This document shows, piece after piece, positions 35,966 to 45,581 of a stretch of DNA of 64,000 nucleotides. This DNA comes from Planctomycetia bacterium (lineage in GTDB: Bacteria > Planctomycetota > Phycisphaerae > UBA1845 > UTPLA1): assembly GCA_015075745.1 (NCBI GenBank), contig JABTTW010000002.1, positions 186,001-250,000 on the forward strand, written 5' to 3'. The position numbers and the translations under genes were made by a program. The notes under the pieces were generated by a model, which did not search any database, was not told the DNA's origin, and saw nothing but the letters and a program-made list of their open reading frames with translations. The first letter of the stretch is position 1. Every line of letters begins with the position of its first letter.

Positions 35966-35990
35966 CGGGGCGGTAACCGGTCCCGCACGC

Positions 35991-36998
35991 TCAACCTTTT
36001 GGCGCGGCCGGTGGTACGGTCGAAGCAGGTGCGTTTGCTTTTTTCACGGCAGGCACGCCGGACCAGTATTCGCCCGGCCCGACCGTTGTAAACGGGGCCA
36101 CCACGGAGCCGGCGGCAATGACCGCCCCGCGGTGAACGTGGACGCCGCCGAAGATCGTGGAGTTGGCCCCGATGACCACGTCGTCTTCGATCACCGTCTT
36201 GCGCACCACGACGATGCCCGGCATCTGGCAGTGACCGGCGATGTTGCAACCGGAGCCCAGGACCACGTTTCGACCGATTTCGACGAGGTGCGGATCCAGA
36301 ATGATCGGGTCGGTCACATAACAGGACTTCGACTTCGGCCCGAATACTCGTCCCATGATCCATCGCATGGGCGGAATGTTCGCAATGTGAAAGACCAGAA
36401 AACCGGGAAACGGGGCCTCGTATCTGGCCTTGGTGAGTACGGCGATCATGCACGACCAGATGAGCTGACGCCCGCGGTGAGTGCGAATGTCGGGCGGACT
36501 GGTCGTCGAATAAATTCCCTGCTTGGGCTGTGGGATGGGCAAGCGAAGCAGCGCCAATTCAGCGACATAGATCATGTTGAAAATGAGCGTCCATCGGACG
36601 ATCGCGCCGCCCCAGGCCCAGGCCTCGGCGGGACCTGCACCGACCAAACCCGTCGGCGGCCACCATTTCAAAGCGGTCATCAGCATCGTCGCAAAAGCGA
36701 TCGAGCTCCCCCAGATGACGACGCGGGTCATCATGTCGAGAACCAGGAATGCCTGCAGCGATAAACACGGATCGGTGGGATTGACGGCTGATGGATTGCT
36801 TACGACAGCTTCGCGAGCACGGATTTGGGATGCATCGCGAGACGCAGGCTCTACAGGTGCTTCGGCTTTGATGGTGGAGCGATCTGTCACATGGGCCTGC
36901 GGACTCTGCTTTGTTTTGATCGGCGCGGACTGCAACTTGACGCTCCTCTTACCTACCGAGACTCTAAGGCCGATCGAACCAGACTCGCAAGCCTGCAT
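35991..36998 (-). CDS. Membrane-anchored hexapeptide acyltransferase
   Basis: A 335-residue protein of the left-handed beta-helix acyltransferase superfamily. The N-terminal third is polar and then hydrophobic (VVIWGSSIAFATMLMTAL, IVRWTLIFNMIYVAELALL). The C-terminal half has hexapeptide repeats: VEIGRNVVLGSGCNIAG, IEDDVVIGANSTIFGGV and VHRGAVIAAGSVVAPFTTVG, followed by GEYWSGVPA. Such enzymes transfer acetyl or other acyl groups to sugars or amino acids. The substrate cannot be read from the sequence. I chose the ATG at 36998; the frame extends to a TTG at 37058 without support. The gene is convergent with the HEAT lipoprotein. Confidence 0.7.
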   Translation of the reverse strand: MQACESGSIGLRVSVGKRSVKLQSAPIKTKQSPQAHVTDRSTIKAEAPVEPASRDASQIRAREAVVSNPSAVNPTDPCLSLQAFLVLDMMTRVVIWGSSIAFATMLMTALKWWPPTGLVGAGPAEAWAWGGAIVRWTLIFNMIYVAELALLRLPIPQPKQGIYSTTSPPDIRTHRGRQLIWSCMIAVLTKARYEAPFPGFLVFHIANIPPMRWIMGRVFGPKSKSCYVTDPIILDPHLVEIGRNVVLGSGCNIAGHCQMPGIVVVRKTVIEDDVVIGANSTIFGGVHVHRGAVIAAGSVVAPFTTVGPGEYWSGVPAVKKANAPASTVPPAAPKG

Positions 36999-37291
36999 CC
37001 ACCTGAATCCGCGAAGCTTGAGAATAACGGAAACCGGCGGAGAATCGAACCCGGGCAATCCAACGAAAAAGGTCAGTCCGAATCCTCTCTTGATCGCTTA
37101 ACTTCTGCCCAAGTCAAAGTTTATCGGTTGAAGCAAAGGACCACAACCAGGGGGTTCATTTGTGCGGCCCATCATCGGTCGGTCGTCAAGGATGCTACCG
37201 GTCTGATCAACCGTCCAATCGTCTGCCGATTTTGCGAGCGAACTGCTGACCGGGCTGCCGTGAGCCATCTCTACACCCATTACCTGGAGGC

Positions 37292-37330
37292 AAAAAAAGG
37301 CCCCGACGAAATCTCTTCGCCGGGGCCTCG
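37292..37330 (-). terminator. Rho-independent terminator of tRNA-Glu
   Basis: On the minus strand GAGGCCCCG pairs with CGGGGCC across a loop that itself holds GCGAA/TTCGT complementarity, followed by seven T residues. It starts 9 bases after the tRNA 3' end. Confidence 0.85.
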
Positions 37331-37338
37331 TGCTTACG

Positions 37339-37411
37339 CACCCCCACGGGGACTCGAACCCCGGTCTCCAGGATGAGAACCTGATATCCTAGGCCACTAG
37401 ACGATGGGGGC
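37339..37411 (-). tRNA. tRNA-Glu (anticodon CTC)
   Basis: 73 bases fold as a cloverleaf. Acceptor GCCCCCA pairs with TGGGGGT (first pair G-T). The anticodon stem TCAGG/CCTGG encloses the loop TTCTCAT, giving anticodon CTC. The T arm is CGGGG-TTCGAGT-CCCCG. The body TCGTCTAGTGGCCTAGGA resembles bacterial tRNA-Glu. CCA is not encoded. Confidence 0.93.
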
Positions 37412-37616
37412 CGGATAAGCCCGGGAACCGATTGCTCGATTGGCCGGGCAGACTTAAGGAGGACAGGGGTATTAAAACGCTCTGAAGGCCCTTTGGCAAG
37501 CCTTCACCAGCCCCTTCGCCCCCCCACTTTCCACCTACTTTTCTCCTATCCGGACCTCGGTGGACTCTTGGCCACCGCGTACCATTCGTGGGGCCCGGAT
37601 AGGCCCGGAGGACACG

Positions 37617-40600
37617 ATGAGACGGACCGCAATGACCCCCCCCCGCACAAGAACCCGGTGGCGTCGCCCCGGCACGGCCATGGTCTTCGTCCTGGGGATG
37701 CTGACGCTTCTGGCTCTTGTCGGCCTGGTGATGATTACCCGGACACACGGCGAGGCGCGCCGAGTGAGCCTGGACGTATCATCGCAGACGGCGCGATCCG
37801 CCATGTCGAGCGTGGTTCGCTCGGTGCAGGATCGCCTGTGGCGAGACATCTGGGGCCCGTCGCCGGACACGATCAACCCACCGCGACCGCTCGACTCGAA
37901 TCGACCTTCCGGCGCTCCGACGATCCTGGAGAACAACGAGGCCTTCGACGCTCCCGGTGAGAATGATCGCTGGCTCTCTTCGACAATTCCCTACCTGCTT
38001 TACGAAACTGATCCCGCCGCGGTTCTGCCGCCGGTCTATGGTGAGCCGAAGGCGCTGCCTACCTACATCGGCGTCACGCCGCCCCCCGGTTATCCGCTCA
38101 CCGAAGATCACATTCTTTCGTGGCGCTACGTCTCCTACATCGGGTCGGACCTGCTGACGAACGACTTCCTCCAGGGCGGTTTGCAGCCGTTCGCCTGGGC
38201 GCAGAATTCCCGAATCGAGGCGCCGATCCCTGTTCAGTATTCGACGACGAATCTTGAGAACGTCAATGTCATGCAGACGCCGCCGCCATCGCCGTTGATC
38301 TTCCCGTTGCCAATGATTCCGGGCTCAACGACAAACGTCACGATTGCCGAGGCTCGGGAAAGCTGGCTTGCCCCCGCTCATCAAGCCGCACTCGCTGCCT
38401 CCCCACTCTTCATAAACAAATTGCCTCAATTCCCCTACTTCGACACCAATGCCGACGGCGCGGTCGATCTCTACGACGCCGACGGCGACGGCGTGCCGGA
38501 TTCGCCGTTGAGCATGGTCATTCCGTTCGACACCGATGGGGCCAACAATCCGCGCCAGCTTTACGCGGCGGTGCGGGTGGTCGATCACGGCGGCATGCTG
38601 AACGTCAACACGGCATCGAGCCTTGCGGCGCCAAGCGGCGGGGACACGTTCGACGAGGGACTCGCCGACCTCCAGCGACGCGGCCGACGGGCGACCGAGA
38701 TTCTCCTTGACGACGTCGTCCATCCCGACGACGCGCTGGGACGCACTACCGAGATGATGCGCTACCGCTCCGACGGCGCGCTGAATCCCGATCCCATCGA
38801 ATATGACAGGAACGTGGTTCGCCGCGAGTTGATCGGCGGCACGCCGTCCACTTCGGTTGCGTACCGACCCTACGGCATCTCCGAGGAGGCATCCCTTCGC
38901 CATCGCAACATGCTCGTCCCTTACGGCCGCAAGTCCGAATGGGAGGAAGTCGTCAACGGCGGCGGGGATGAATACGTGAACATCGACCGGGCCCTGATGG
39001 GATCGATGCAGTGGACGCCGATGATGAACGGGCTGAACGGCACGAGCTACATGCGTAACGCGTTGTCGAACGTGCCACGATGGAACCGATTCAACGCCAA
39101 CTGGAAAGATCCCTTTGGCTACGAAGGTTACCAACAAGATCAATGGGTGGGTGGCGGCAATCCCAACATAAAGGGCTGGCGGACGATGATCGACGAGCAT
39201 CATCGCTACTTTGTGCGCCGCCCGCTGCTGACGACGGTGAGTCACTTTGTCGAGCCGCCGCCTGTCCTGACGGCGCCGGGCATTGCCTCAATTGATGCGC
39301 GGATCGTGCAGCTTCGGGCGCTGGGCATGGATTGGCCGGTTCTCGACATGGTGCGATTCGCGAACAGTCCTGCGGTTTCGACCCTCTCCGCGGCATATGA
39401 GAATCTTCCCGATGTCCCCGAGTGGGCCCGGCCGCAGCACATCGACTTGAACATGGGCAGCGTCGGCAACGGCGGCGCGGCGAAGGAAGACTTCATTCGC
39501 TACAGCGCTGCGGCCATGTATCTCGCACTGGAGGGCGTCAGCGAGTATCAGGGCCAGAGCCTGGCGGACGATCGCAATCGACAATGGCTGGCCTGGCAAT
39601 TCGCGGTGAACCTTGCCGACTACCGCGATCAGGACAACGAGCCGACGATCGTGACCATCACGCCCTCCATCGGCCCGCCCTTCCGCGTGTTCGGCATCGA
39701 GAAGCAGCCCTTCCTGACCGAGGCCTATGCGTTCGTCACCGCCGGCAACCCATCGTCCGGACCGGTGCCGGTCAGCGGGCCGGGCGACAAGTGGTTTTTC
39801 GCGTTTGAGTTATTCGTGCCGCCGCTTTGGAACATTCCGCTGAATTCGCCGGATAATCTTTATATCCGCGTGCTGCCGTCGATTCCCGGCCTGGGCTTGC
39901 TGCCGCTATCGAGTTTCCGCAATGCCGGGAACTTCGCACCTGTCCTGTCAGCCGACGGCGACGGAGACTTCTTCGTCCTGTGTGGGTCGAAGGCCGATGC
40001 CCCTTCCTCGCTGACTCCGCTCGTTCTGGCCACGTTCTTCAGCAATCCTCAGTTTAAGATTCCGGTCAACGGTCAGGGCACGATTCAACTCGTCTATTCA
40101 GGAACCGGTATCGACAACGATCCGTCCGACACCGCGTTTCACGTCCTCGATACCATCGACCCCGAAAATTCAGGCGACATCTCCGCAAACACGCTGTCAG
40201 ACTTCGTCAATTTCAGCAACGACATCACCACTGTCTGGGCCAAGCGCGATCCGGGCTGGGCGGTCGGCACGAAGCGTGAGTTTTCGCTCCTGCGAAGCAC
40301 GAAGGGCTGGCGCTTTACGACGGCGTTTCAGCGTTATTCCGAGGGCCAGCCTCCCCCGCTGCCGCAGAGCCGCCCGCTGTGGCTTCGGCCGTCGCTGGGC
40401 AAGCAAAACACCATTCAGGACAGCCTCGACAAGATCATTCCGCAGAACATCTGGCCTGCGCGGACTCGGATGACCGACATGGGTCTGGCCGGGATTGATC
40501 CGAGGGACAGCTTTAATGATCCGCAGCCCTATCACGATTTCGATTCCGTCGGCGACCTGAGCCGCATGTTGATGATCGGGGCCTTCAATCGCACCTTGAA

Positions 40601-41765
40601 CACGGACCCGCCGCTGCTCAGCGACAGGAATGGGGCAGCGATGCTCGGCAAGCGCAGCGTCACCGAGCTGCTCGCGGATACCCTCGCCAGGGCACCGACG
40701 ACCGACCTGATCGGCGACGGGCTAATCCGCATCGCCGCCGGTCACGTCGATTTCAAGGATGCCATCAAGGTCGGCGGCCTGCCGTGGACGGCGAAGCTCG
40801 CAGACTACTTCACGACAACGAGCCCGCTCTTTGACGGAATCGACAACGACGGCGACGGCGACATCCTGAAGGATCTGACCGATCCGACGGAGGGGTCCAG
40901 CCTGCTCTATCGAACAGCGGGCAAGATCAACATCAACACCGCCCCGGTCTCCGTCCTGCGGAGCGTGCCGTTCATGTCGCTGATGCCGGGCTCGGTCGAA
41001 TACATCCGCGCCGGGTTCTCATCCGGCAGCCCGGTCAACGACTTTGCCGCCCTGGCCCCCAACGGCGCTTTCTGGGATCTGGCTTCGGCCATCGTCTCAC
41101 GGCGGGAAGTTCGTCGGGTGCCGGTGTTTGAGTGGGACCCGGTTTCCCTTCAGATGCGGATCGTCGCCGTCGCGGGCAGACCGGCCGCCGCCGCGCGACC
41201 GACGCCTGCTGACTCGGGGCCGTTCCGCCACCTGTTTGAGTTGCCGAACATGCTGCTGGTCACCGATCGGGGCGGGACCGCGGGCGATGCGCTGTTCCAC
41301 ATTGACCGATATGCTCTTACGCCTGCGCCGATTCTCGACAGTCATAAGGTCCGGGTCAGCGATCCGAGCGCTGGTCCGTCGGACATCTTTTCGCCGGACT
41401 TCCGGTTCAGGCGCGCCGACGACGACAACGATGGCCAATTCGATTCGCCACCGGAGGGCTACTATCTGGATTACATCCCCGTTGTGCCGACCGGATTCCC
41501 CGCGCCGGCCCCCGAAAACCCCGGCCTGCGGGCGCGCGACATCTTCCTTTCCCGTTTGGCAAACATGCTGACCGTGCGGTCGGACGTGTTTACGGTCTAT
41601 ATCGCGCTGATCGACGAGAACGGCCACTACGTTCGGCGCAGCCAGTTGACGCTCGATCGCAGCGAGTGCTTCCGCCGGCCGCCGGTCGCGGGCACCTCGC
41701 AGCCGCCGACGCTGCCGAACATCCTTACGCGATCAGACGGCTCTTACGCCGAAGATGTTCGCTAG
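37617..41765 (+). CDS. Giant GspK-like minor pseudopilin
   Basis: A 1382-residue protein with a type II secretion/type IV pilus-like N-terminus. A basic leader ends at Gly19 and is followed by TAMVFVLGMLTLLALVGLVM. Position +5 after the Gly is Phe, not Glu, as is known for GspK. The short helix-hairpin motif GKININTAPVSVLRSVP near the C-terminus, and GMLNVNTASS earlier, are also GspK features. Acidic DxDxDG-type loops (DTNADGAVDLYDADGDGVPD, DGIDNDGDGD, DDDNDGQFD) look like calcium sites. GspK proteins usually have about 300-350 residues, so this one is four times larger. GGAGG lies 5 bases before the ATG. No other secretion genes adjoin. Confidence 0.7.
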   Translation: MRRTAMTPPRTRTRWRRPGTAMVFVLGMLTLLALVGLVMITRTHGEARRVSLDVSSQTARSAMSSVVRSVQDRLWRDIWGPSPDTINPPRPLDSNRPSGAPTILENNEAFDAPGENDRWLSSTIPYLLYETDPAAVLPPVYGEPKALPTYIGVTPPPGYPLTEDHILSWRYVSYIGSDLLTNDFLQGGLQPFAWAQNSRIEAPIPVQYSTTNLENVNVMQTPPPSPLIFPLPMIPGSTTNVTIAEARESWLAPAHQAALAASPLFINKLPQFPYFDTNADGAVDLYDADGDGVPDSPLSMVIPFDTDGANNPRQLYAAVRVVDHGGMLNVNTASSLAAPSGGDTFDEGLADLQRRGRRATEILLDDVVHPDDALGRTTEMMRYRSDGALNPDPIEYDRNVVRRELIGGTPSTSVAYRPYGISEEASLRHRNMLVPYGRKSEWEEVVNGGGDEYVNIDRALMGSMQWTPMMNGLNGTSYMRNALSNVPRWNRFNANWKDPFGYEGYQQDQWVGGGNPNIKGWRTMIDEHHRYFVRRPLLTTVSHFVEPPPVLTAPGIASIDARIVQLRALGMDWPVLDMVRFANSPAVSTLSAAYENLPDVPEWARPQHIDLNMGSVGNGGAAKEDFIRYSAAAMYLALEGVSEYQGQSLADDRNRQWLAWQFAVNLADYRDQDNEPTIVTITPSIGPPFRVFGIEKQPFLTEAYAFVTAGNPSSGPVPVSGPGDKWFFAFELFVPPLWNIPLNSPDNLYIRVLPSIPGLGLLPLSSFRNAGNFAPVLSADGDGDFFVLCGSKADAPSSLTPLVLATFFSNPQFKIPVNGQGTIQLVYSGTGIDNDPSDTAFHVLDTIDPENSGDISANTLSDFVNFSNDITTVWAKRDPGWAVGTKREFSLLRSTKGWRFTTAFQRYSEGQPPPLPQSRPLWLRPSLGKQNTIQDSLDKIIPQNIWPARTRMTDMGLAGIDPRDSFNDPQPYHDFDSVGDLSRMLMIGAFNRTLNTDPPLLSDRNGAAMLGKRSVTELLADTLARAPTTDLIGDGLIRIAAGHVDFKDAIKVGGLPWTAKLADYFTTTSPLFDGIDNDGDGDILKDLTDPTEGSSLLYRTAGKININTAPVSVLRSVPFMSLMPGSVEYIRAGFSSGSPVNDFAALAPNGAFWDLASAIVSRREVRRVPVFEWDPVSLQMRIVAVAGRPAAAARPTPADSGPFRHLFELPNMLLVTDRGGTAGDALFHIDRYALTPAPILDSHKVRVSDPSAGPSDIFSPDFRFRRADDDNDGQFDSPPEGYYLDYIPVVPTGFPAPAPENPGLRARDIFLSRLANMLTVRSDVFTVYIALIDENGHYVRRSQLTLDRSECFRRPPVAGTSQPPTLPNILTRSDGSYAEDVR

Positions 41766-41807
41766 TAGATTCCGTCGCGGCTCCGCCAATAAGCCAGCCT
41801 CACCGTG

Positions 41808-41978
41808 TCAGAATCCGCTCTCCGCATCAACGAAGGTCGATGAGACCTTGGTCCCCAGTACGGCCACGGCGCCGATGACGACGAGGAAAATGAGCGCCAG
41901 CATGACGGCGTACTCCGTCGCTGTCGCTCCCGAGTCTTCCGTGACGAATTGTCTGAACTTATCGCGAAGCCCGTTCAT
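41808..41978 (-). CDS. Flp/Fap-type pilin
   Basis: A 56-residue Flp pilin, subunit of tight-adherence (Tad) pili. The leader MNGLRDKFRQFVTEDSG ends at Gly17. The mature part starts ATATEYAVMLALIFLVVIGA, with Glu at +5 and Tyr at +6 as required for the TadV-type prepilin peptidase. The C-terminus is short and polar (VSSTFVDAESGF). The ATG at 41978 has a GGGGGAA stretch upstream; the longer open frame to 42218 is not supported. No tad assembly genes are in the window. The gene is convergent with the GspK-like gene, leaving 42 bases between the stops. Confidence 0.87.
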   Translation of the reverse strand: MNGLRDKFRQFVTEDSGATATEYAVMLALIFLVVIGAVAVLGTKVSSTFVDAESGF

Positions 41979-42258
41979 ACGTTTCCCCCGTCGCTGCTGC
42001 GATTGATGCGACACCCGACGCCTTCGTTCGCCACGCTCGATCCCACTGCTCGACCGTGCTTGCGAATTCACCCGGCCGGCTGGAGAAACCTTACAAATCA
42101 ACGCCGCTAAATCCAAACCGGCCCACCCAGATTTACGCGAATATCGTTGCGACCGCGTTTGGGGCCGATGCGCTGGATGATTAACAGACGACGATTGCGT
42201 GGTTATCGGCGACGACACCGGTTCCCAATGCGAGCTGTCACGACTGAGAAAGGCTGCG

Positions 42259-42918
42259 TCACAGCGGCAGGCGGTCGAGAAAGCGGCTCAGCTTCCTCAT
42301 GTTGGACAGCGGCGGGCCGTGGCCGAAGAGGATCGTGCGCGGCTCAAGCTCGCCGATCCTGCGAATCGAGCGGCGGTTCTCGGCAGGGTCCACGCAGAAG
42401 AAGTTCGGCGGCGTATGAAGGCCCGGCCAGAGCGTCAGCAGGTTCATGTTGATCGCCGCGTCTCCAGCGATCAGGAGCCGATCCTCCTCGCGGAAAAACA
42501 TGCAATGCCCCGGCGTGTGGCCCGGCGCGTGAATGACGCGAAGCGGGCCGACCATCCCGCCGTCGTGAAGAACGCGATCGACCTTGTGCGGCGGGCCGGA
42601 GAACATTCTGCTCGAAACGCGGATCATCGCTCCGTCGGGGACCATCCGTGTGCGGCCCTCCATGGCGTCTTTGTCAAGCTCGTGACAGGCCAGCGGCACG
42701 CCGAATTTCTCGCAGATCGCCTTTGCCGCGCCCTGATGGTCCGGGTGGCAGTGGGTCAGCGCGACCAGCTTCAGGTCGATGCCGGCCAGGGCCTTCAAGA
42801 ATCGCCGGACGTCCCAACGCGTGCCGCAGTCGATCAGGATATCGCCAACGAGATAGGCGTTGATCGCGTTGGAGGGAAAGCCGTCGATCTGCCAGACGTC
42901 TTTTGCGACGTTTCTCAT
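42259..42918 (-). CDS. MBL-fold metallo-hydrolase
   Basis: A 219-residue metallo-beta-lactamase-fold hydrolase. The zinc motif HCHPDH is at residues 56-61 (His56, His58, Asp60, His61). Further ligands are likely in HAPGHTPGHC, AGDAAINM and LFGHGPP. The short length and simple architecture fit glyoxalase II-like or general MBL hydrolases. The substrate is not evident. It follows the GH31 gene by 39 bases on the same strand and may be co-transcribed with it. Confidence 0.85.
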   Translation of the reverse strand: MRNVAKDVWQIDGFPSNAINAYLVGDILIDCGTRWDVRRFLKALAGIDLKLVALTHCHPDHQGAAKAICEKFGVPLACHELDKDAMEGRTRMVPDGAMIRVSSRMFSGPPHKVDRVLHDGGMVGPLRVIHAPGHTPGHCMFFREEDRLLIAGDAAINMNLLTLWPGLHTPPNFFCVDPAENRRSIRRIGELEPRTILFGHGPPLSNMRKLSRFLDRLPL

Positions 42919-42957
42919 GCTGCCGGTTGCTCCGTAAGCGAGGCGATGGCCCAGTGG

Positions 42958-45504
42958 TTAGTCCGAGGTGAGCGCGAAGGCGAGCAACTTTTTCTTTGTC
43001 ACCGGCAAGACCGCCGTCTTCGCGAGGATGACGAATCGCTCGGGCTGGCACCAGCCCTCGGCAGCCTTGTCGAGTTCGGCCGCGTTGCGAAGCCGTTTGA
43101 GCGCCTTGCCGTTCAGGGTGACGCCGGCGCACTGCGGCCGACCATCGGTCGTGATACGTACGACGTTGGCCCGCTTCTCGATTGCCCCTTTGTAGGTGCC
43201 CTTGGAGGCCGCGATGGTCACCGTCACGCCGTCGGCGGTCGACGCCTGCTTTATGATCGTGCTGCGGACCTCGCCCTGCTGATACGCGACGGTCTCACCG
43301 TCGTCTTCATAGAGCGTAAAGCTCGATGATCCTCCTGCAAAAACACGAACGATGAGTTCGTCCCGCCGCGAACCGTCCTTGCGCATCCCGAGGGCGTTCA
43401 TCGTCTGATCGTCGACGTACATCATGGGAATGATCGCGCCTGCCCGGGCAAACAGCGGCAACCTCAGACGACCGTCGAAGTATGGCCGATGGCTGCCTGA
43501 CAGGCCGTCGGTCGAGAGAATTCGCGTATCGTGATGCCAATCAAACCAGGTGCCCACGGGAAGCTCGAAATGCTGCTTGTTCTCGCCGTATTCATGATTA
43601 AGCACAACCATCAGACCGTCGCCGATCATTTTCTGAACGCAGTTGTCGCGGGCCCTTTGATTGTCGGCGTAGAAATAAAACAGCGGAGGGAAGACCGGCT
43701 CGCCGAAGCGATAGGCGCGGTGAGCGAGACTGTAAAGATAGGGAATCAGTTCGTATCGCAGTCGGATATTGGCCAGGTTACTCGCCATGTCGCCGATGCG
43801 GTCCGGCGCTGTCTCGTGTTGGTTTTTCCTGTTCGACGTGTGCGGGCGGACCGGGACATCAGTGAGCGATGAATCGGCGAACCACTTTGTGTAGAGATCG
43901 TCGACGTCACCGTCGATCGCGCTGCGGTGGAAGCCGCCGATGTCGGAGCCGAAGTAATCGATCCCCGAGAGCGACATGTTCGTCTGCACGTTGGCCTGCT
44001 CGGTGAGACTGGCCATGTTCGAGCCGGTATCGCCGGACCACATGGCCGCGCCGTGGCGCTGAATGCCAGACGTGCCCGATCGCGAGAGAATCCACGGCCG
44101 CCGCTTCGACTTATTCCGCTGGTATCCGCGGGCGATGCTCTCCGCCCAGGAGAGGTTGTAGAGGTTGTGCGCGTCCGCGTGGCGCATTTCGCCGTTGTAG
44201 ATGCCGTCGGCTGAGTAGTCCTCCGGCTCGCCGAGGTCCGTCCAGTGACCGAGCACGCCGTCAACGACGAGCGCCTGACGCTTCGTGTCGTGCCAATAGT
44301 CGGCGGCCGCAGGGTTCAGCCAGTCCAGCATCCCGCCGTGCCCCCACCAGCTCTTCAGGAAGATCGGCTCGCTGGTCCCGCTGCCGACGAGGTATCCCTT
44401 CTTCGCAAGGTTTTGATGATCCGGCAAGCCCCGCGAAATGTACGACTCTTCTATCACGACGACGCCGACGCCGGACTTCCTCGCCAGCGCGTGCAGCTTG
44501 GCATGCGGTCGAGGAAAACGCTTCCTGTCCCATTCGAGACAGCCCATCTTGCTCTTCTCGCCGCCCGGCTCCAGACCGCCGAACCATTGAAGATCGAGCA
44601 CGAAGCCATCCACGGGAAAGTTGTGCTTGCGCAGCGATTCAAGCTTGGACTCCATTTCGGCCCAGTCCTCGTAGCCGTACTCAGAGACCCACAGCCCGAA
44701 CGCCTTCTTCGGCGGGACCGGCGGGCGGCCGACGAGTTCCATGTAGTCGCGCCGCAGGTCCGGCAGATCGGGACCGTCGAGCAGATACCAGCGCAAAGCC
44801 GGCGACGAGGTCTTCACCTGCCACGGCTGCGAAGCGAGGTCCCACGACTGAGCGCGGACGTCATCGACGAAGACGGCGAAGCATGTATTGCCCTCGCCCA
44901 TCGCATAGAGAATCGGAAAGGTGTTATTGCCAACCGCCCCGCCGAGATACGGCACCTGCCTGTTGCCGAATTTACAGCCCGGCGTGCGCTGCCTGCCGAC
45001 CCAGTTCGAATTGGCGGAAGGCGGATCGAAAAATTGCTCGCCGAGTCCGTAGGCATGAGTCATATCCGGCGCATCGATGCTCAGCACGGCATCCTCACCG
45101 CCGAGATGCGCACCGCTGAAGCCGACGATGCGCCGTTCGCCGAGCCTCGCTCGCTGCGAAACTGTGATGCCGAGGGATTCCGCGTTTACTTCGATGCGCA
45201 GGTTCCTGGTTTCGAGGATCCCCGACTCGCGGCGGATGGGGGCAGTCGGCCCGTCGTAATCCTTTTTATCAACCATCGGCGACGTGTCGATGCGGCTGTC
45301 GGGAGAACCGGGCTGGGTCGTCAATTCGAAGTGAGCGAGATCGTCGTCGAGAATCTCGATCTTCAGGACGCTGCCGCCTGCCTCGAAGGTCGTCCGCTCA
45401 ATGGGCCATGCCGCCGCGGACATCGCCGCAATGGCAATCGTCAGCATCGCCATGACGATACAGCGATAGGCAGGCGTCCATGTGCGACCAAGTAATACCT
45501 TCAT
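42958..45504 (-). CDS. Secreted glycoside hydrolase family 31
   Basis: An 848-residue exported GH31 enzyme, a retaining alpha-glucosidase/alpha-xylosidase type. The ATG at 45504 begins a signal peptide (AYRCIVMAMLTIAIAAMSAA). An N-terminal beta-sandwich is followed by the (beta/alpha)8 barrel. The nucleophile is Asp423 in HWTDLGEPED and the acid/base is Asp492 in WSGDTGSN. C-terminal beta-sandwich domains complete the protein (ARAGAIIPMM, FTLYEDDGETVAYQQGE). All key residues are present. The specific sugar cannot be read. The gene is divergent from the CBM9-like gene (77 bases between starts), and the pair may act on the same glycan. Confidence 0.9.
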   Translation of the reverse strand: MKVLLGRTWTPAYRCIVMAMLTIAIAAMSAAAWPIERTTFEAGGSVLKIEILDDDLAHFELTTQPGSPDSRIDTSPMVDKKDYDGPTAPIRRESGILETRNLRIEVNAESLGITVSQRARLGERRIVGFSGAHLGGEDAVLSIDAPDMTHAYGLGEQFFDPPSANSNWVGRQRTPGCKFGNRQVPYLGGAVGNNTFPILYAMGEGNTCFAVFVDDVRAQSWDLASQPWQVKTSSPALRWYLLDGPDLPDLRRDYMELVGRPPVPPKKAFGLWVSEYGYEDWAEMESKLESLRKHNFPVDGFVLDLQWFGGLEPGGEKSKMGCLEWDRKRFPRPHAKLHALARKSGVGVVVIEESYISRGLPDHQNLAKKGYLVGSGTSEPIFLKSWWGHGGMLDWLNPAAADYWHDTKRQALVVDGVLGHWTDLGEPEDYSADGIYNGEMRHADAHNLYNLSWAESIARGYQRNKSKRRPWILSRSGTSGIQRHGAAMWSGDTGSNMASLTEQANVQTNMSLSGIDYFGSDIGGFHRSAIDGDVDDLYTKWFADSSLTDVPVRPHTSNRKNQHETAPDRIGDMASNLANIRLRYELIPYLYSLAHRAYRFGEPVFPPLFYFYADNQRARDNCVQKMIGDGLMVVLNHEYGENKQHFELPVGTWFDWHHDTRILSTDGLSGSHRPYFDGRLRLPLFARAGAIIPMMYVDDQTMNALGMRKDGSRRDELIVRVFAGGSSSFTLYEDDGETVAYQQGEVRSTIIKQASTADGVTVTIAASKGTYKGAIEKRANVVRITTDGRPQCAGVTLNGKALKRLRNAAELDKAAEGWCQPERFVILAKTAVLPVTKKKLLAFALTSD

Positions 45505-45581
45505 GCGGACAAATGTAGCGGACTCGGGCGAATCGGCCAAAGGTGGCAGACGCGTAGCACGACTCAAGCTAAAATGCGGGC

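Noticed and set aside
44245..45495. 416-residue open frame on the plus strand
   Set aside because: Antisense to GH31, whose catalytic motifs are in the minus frame.
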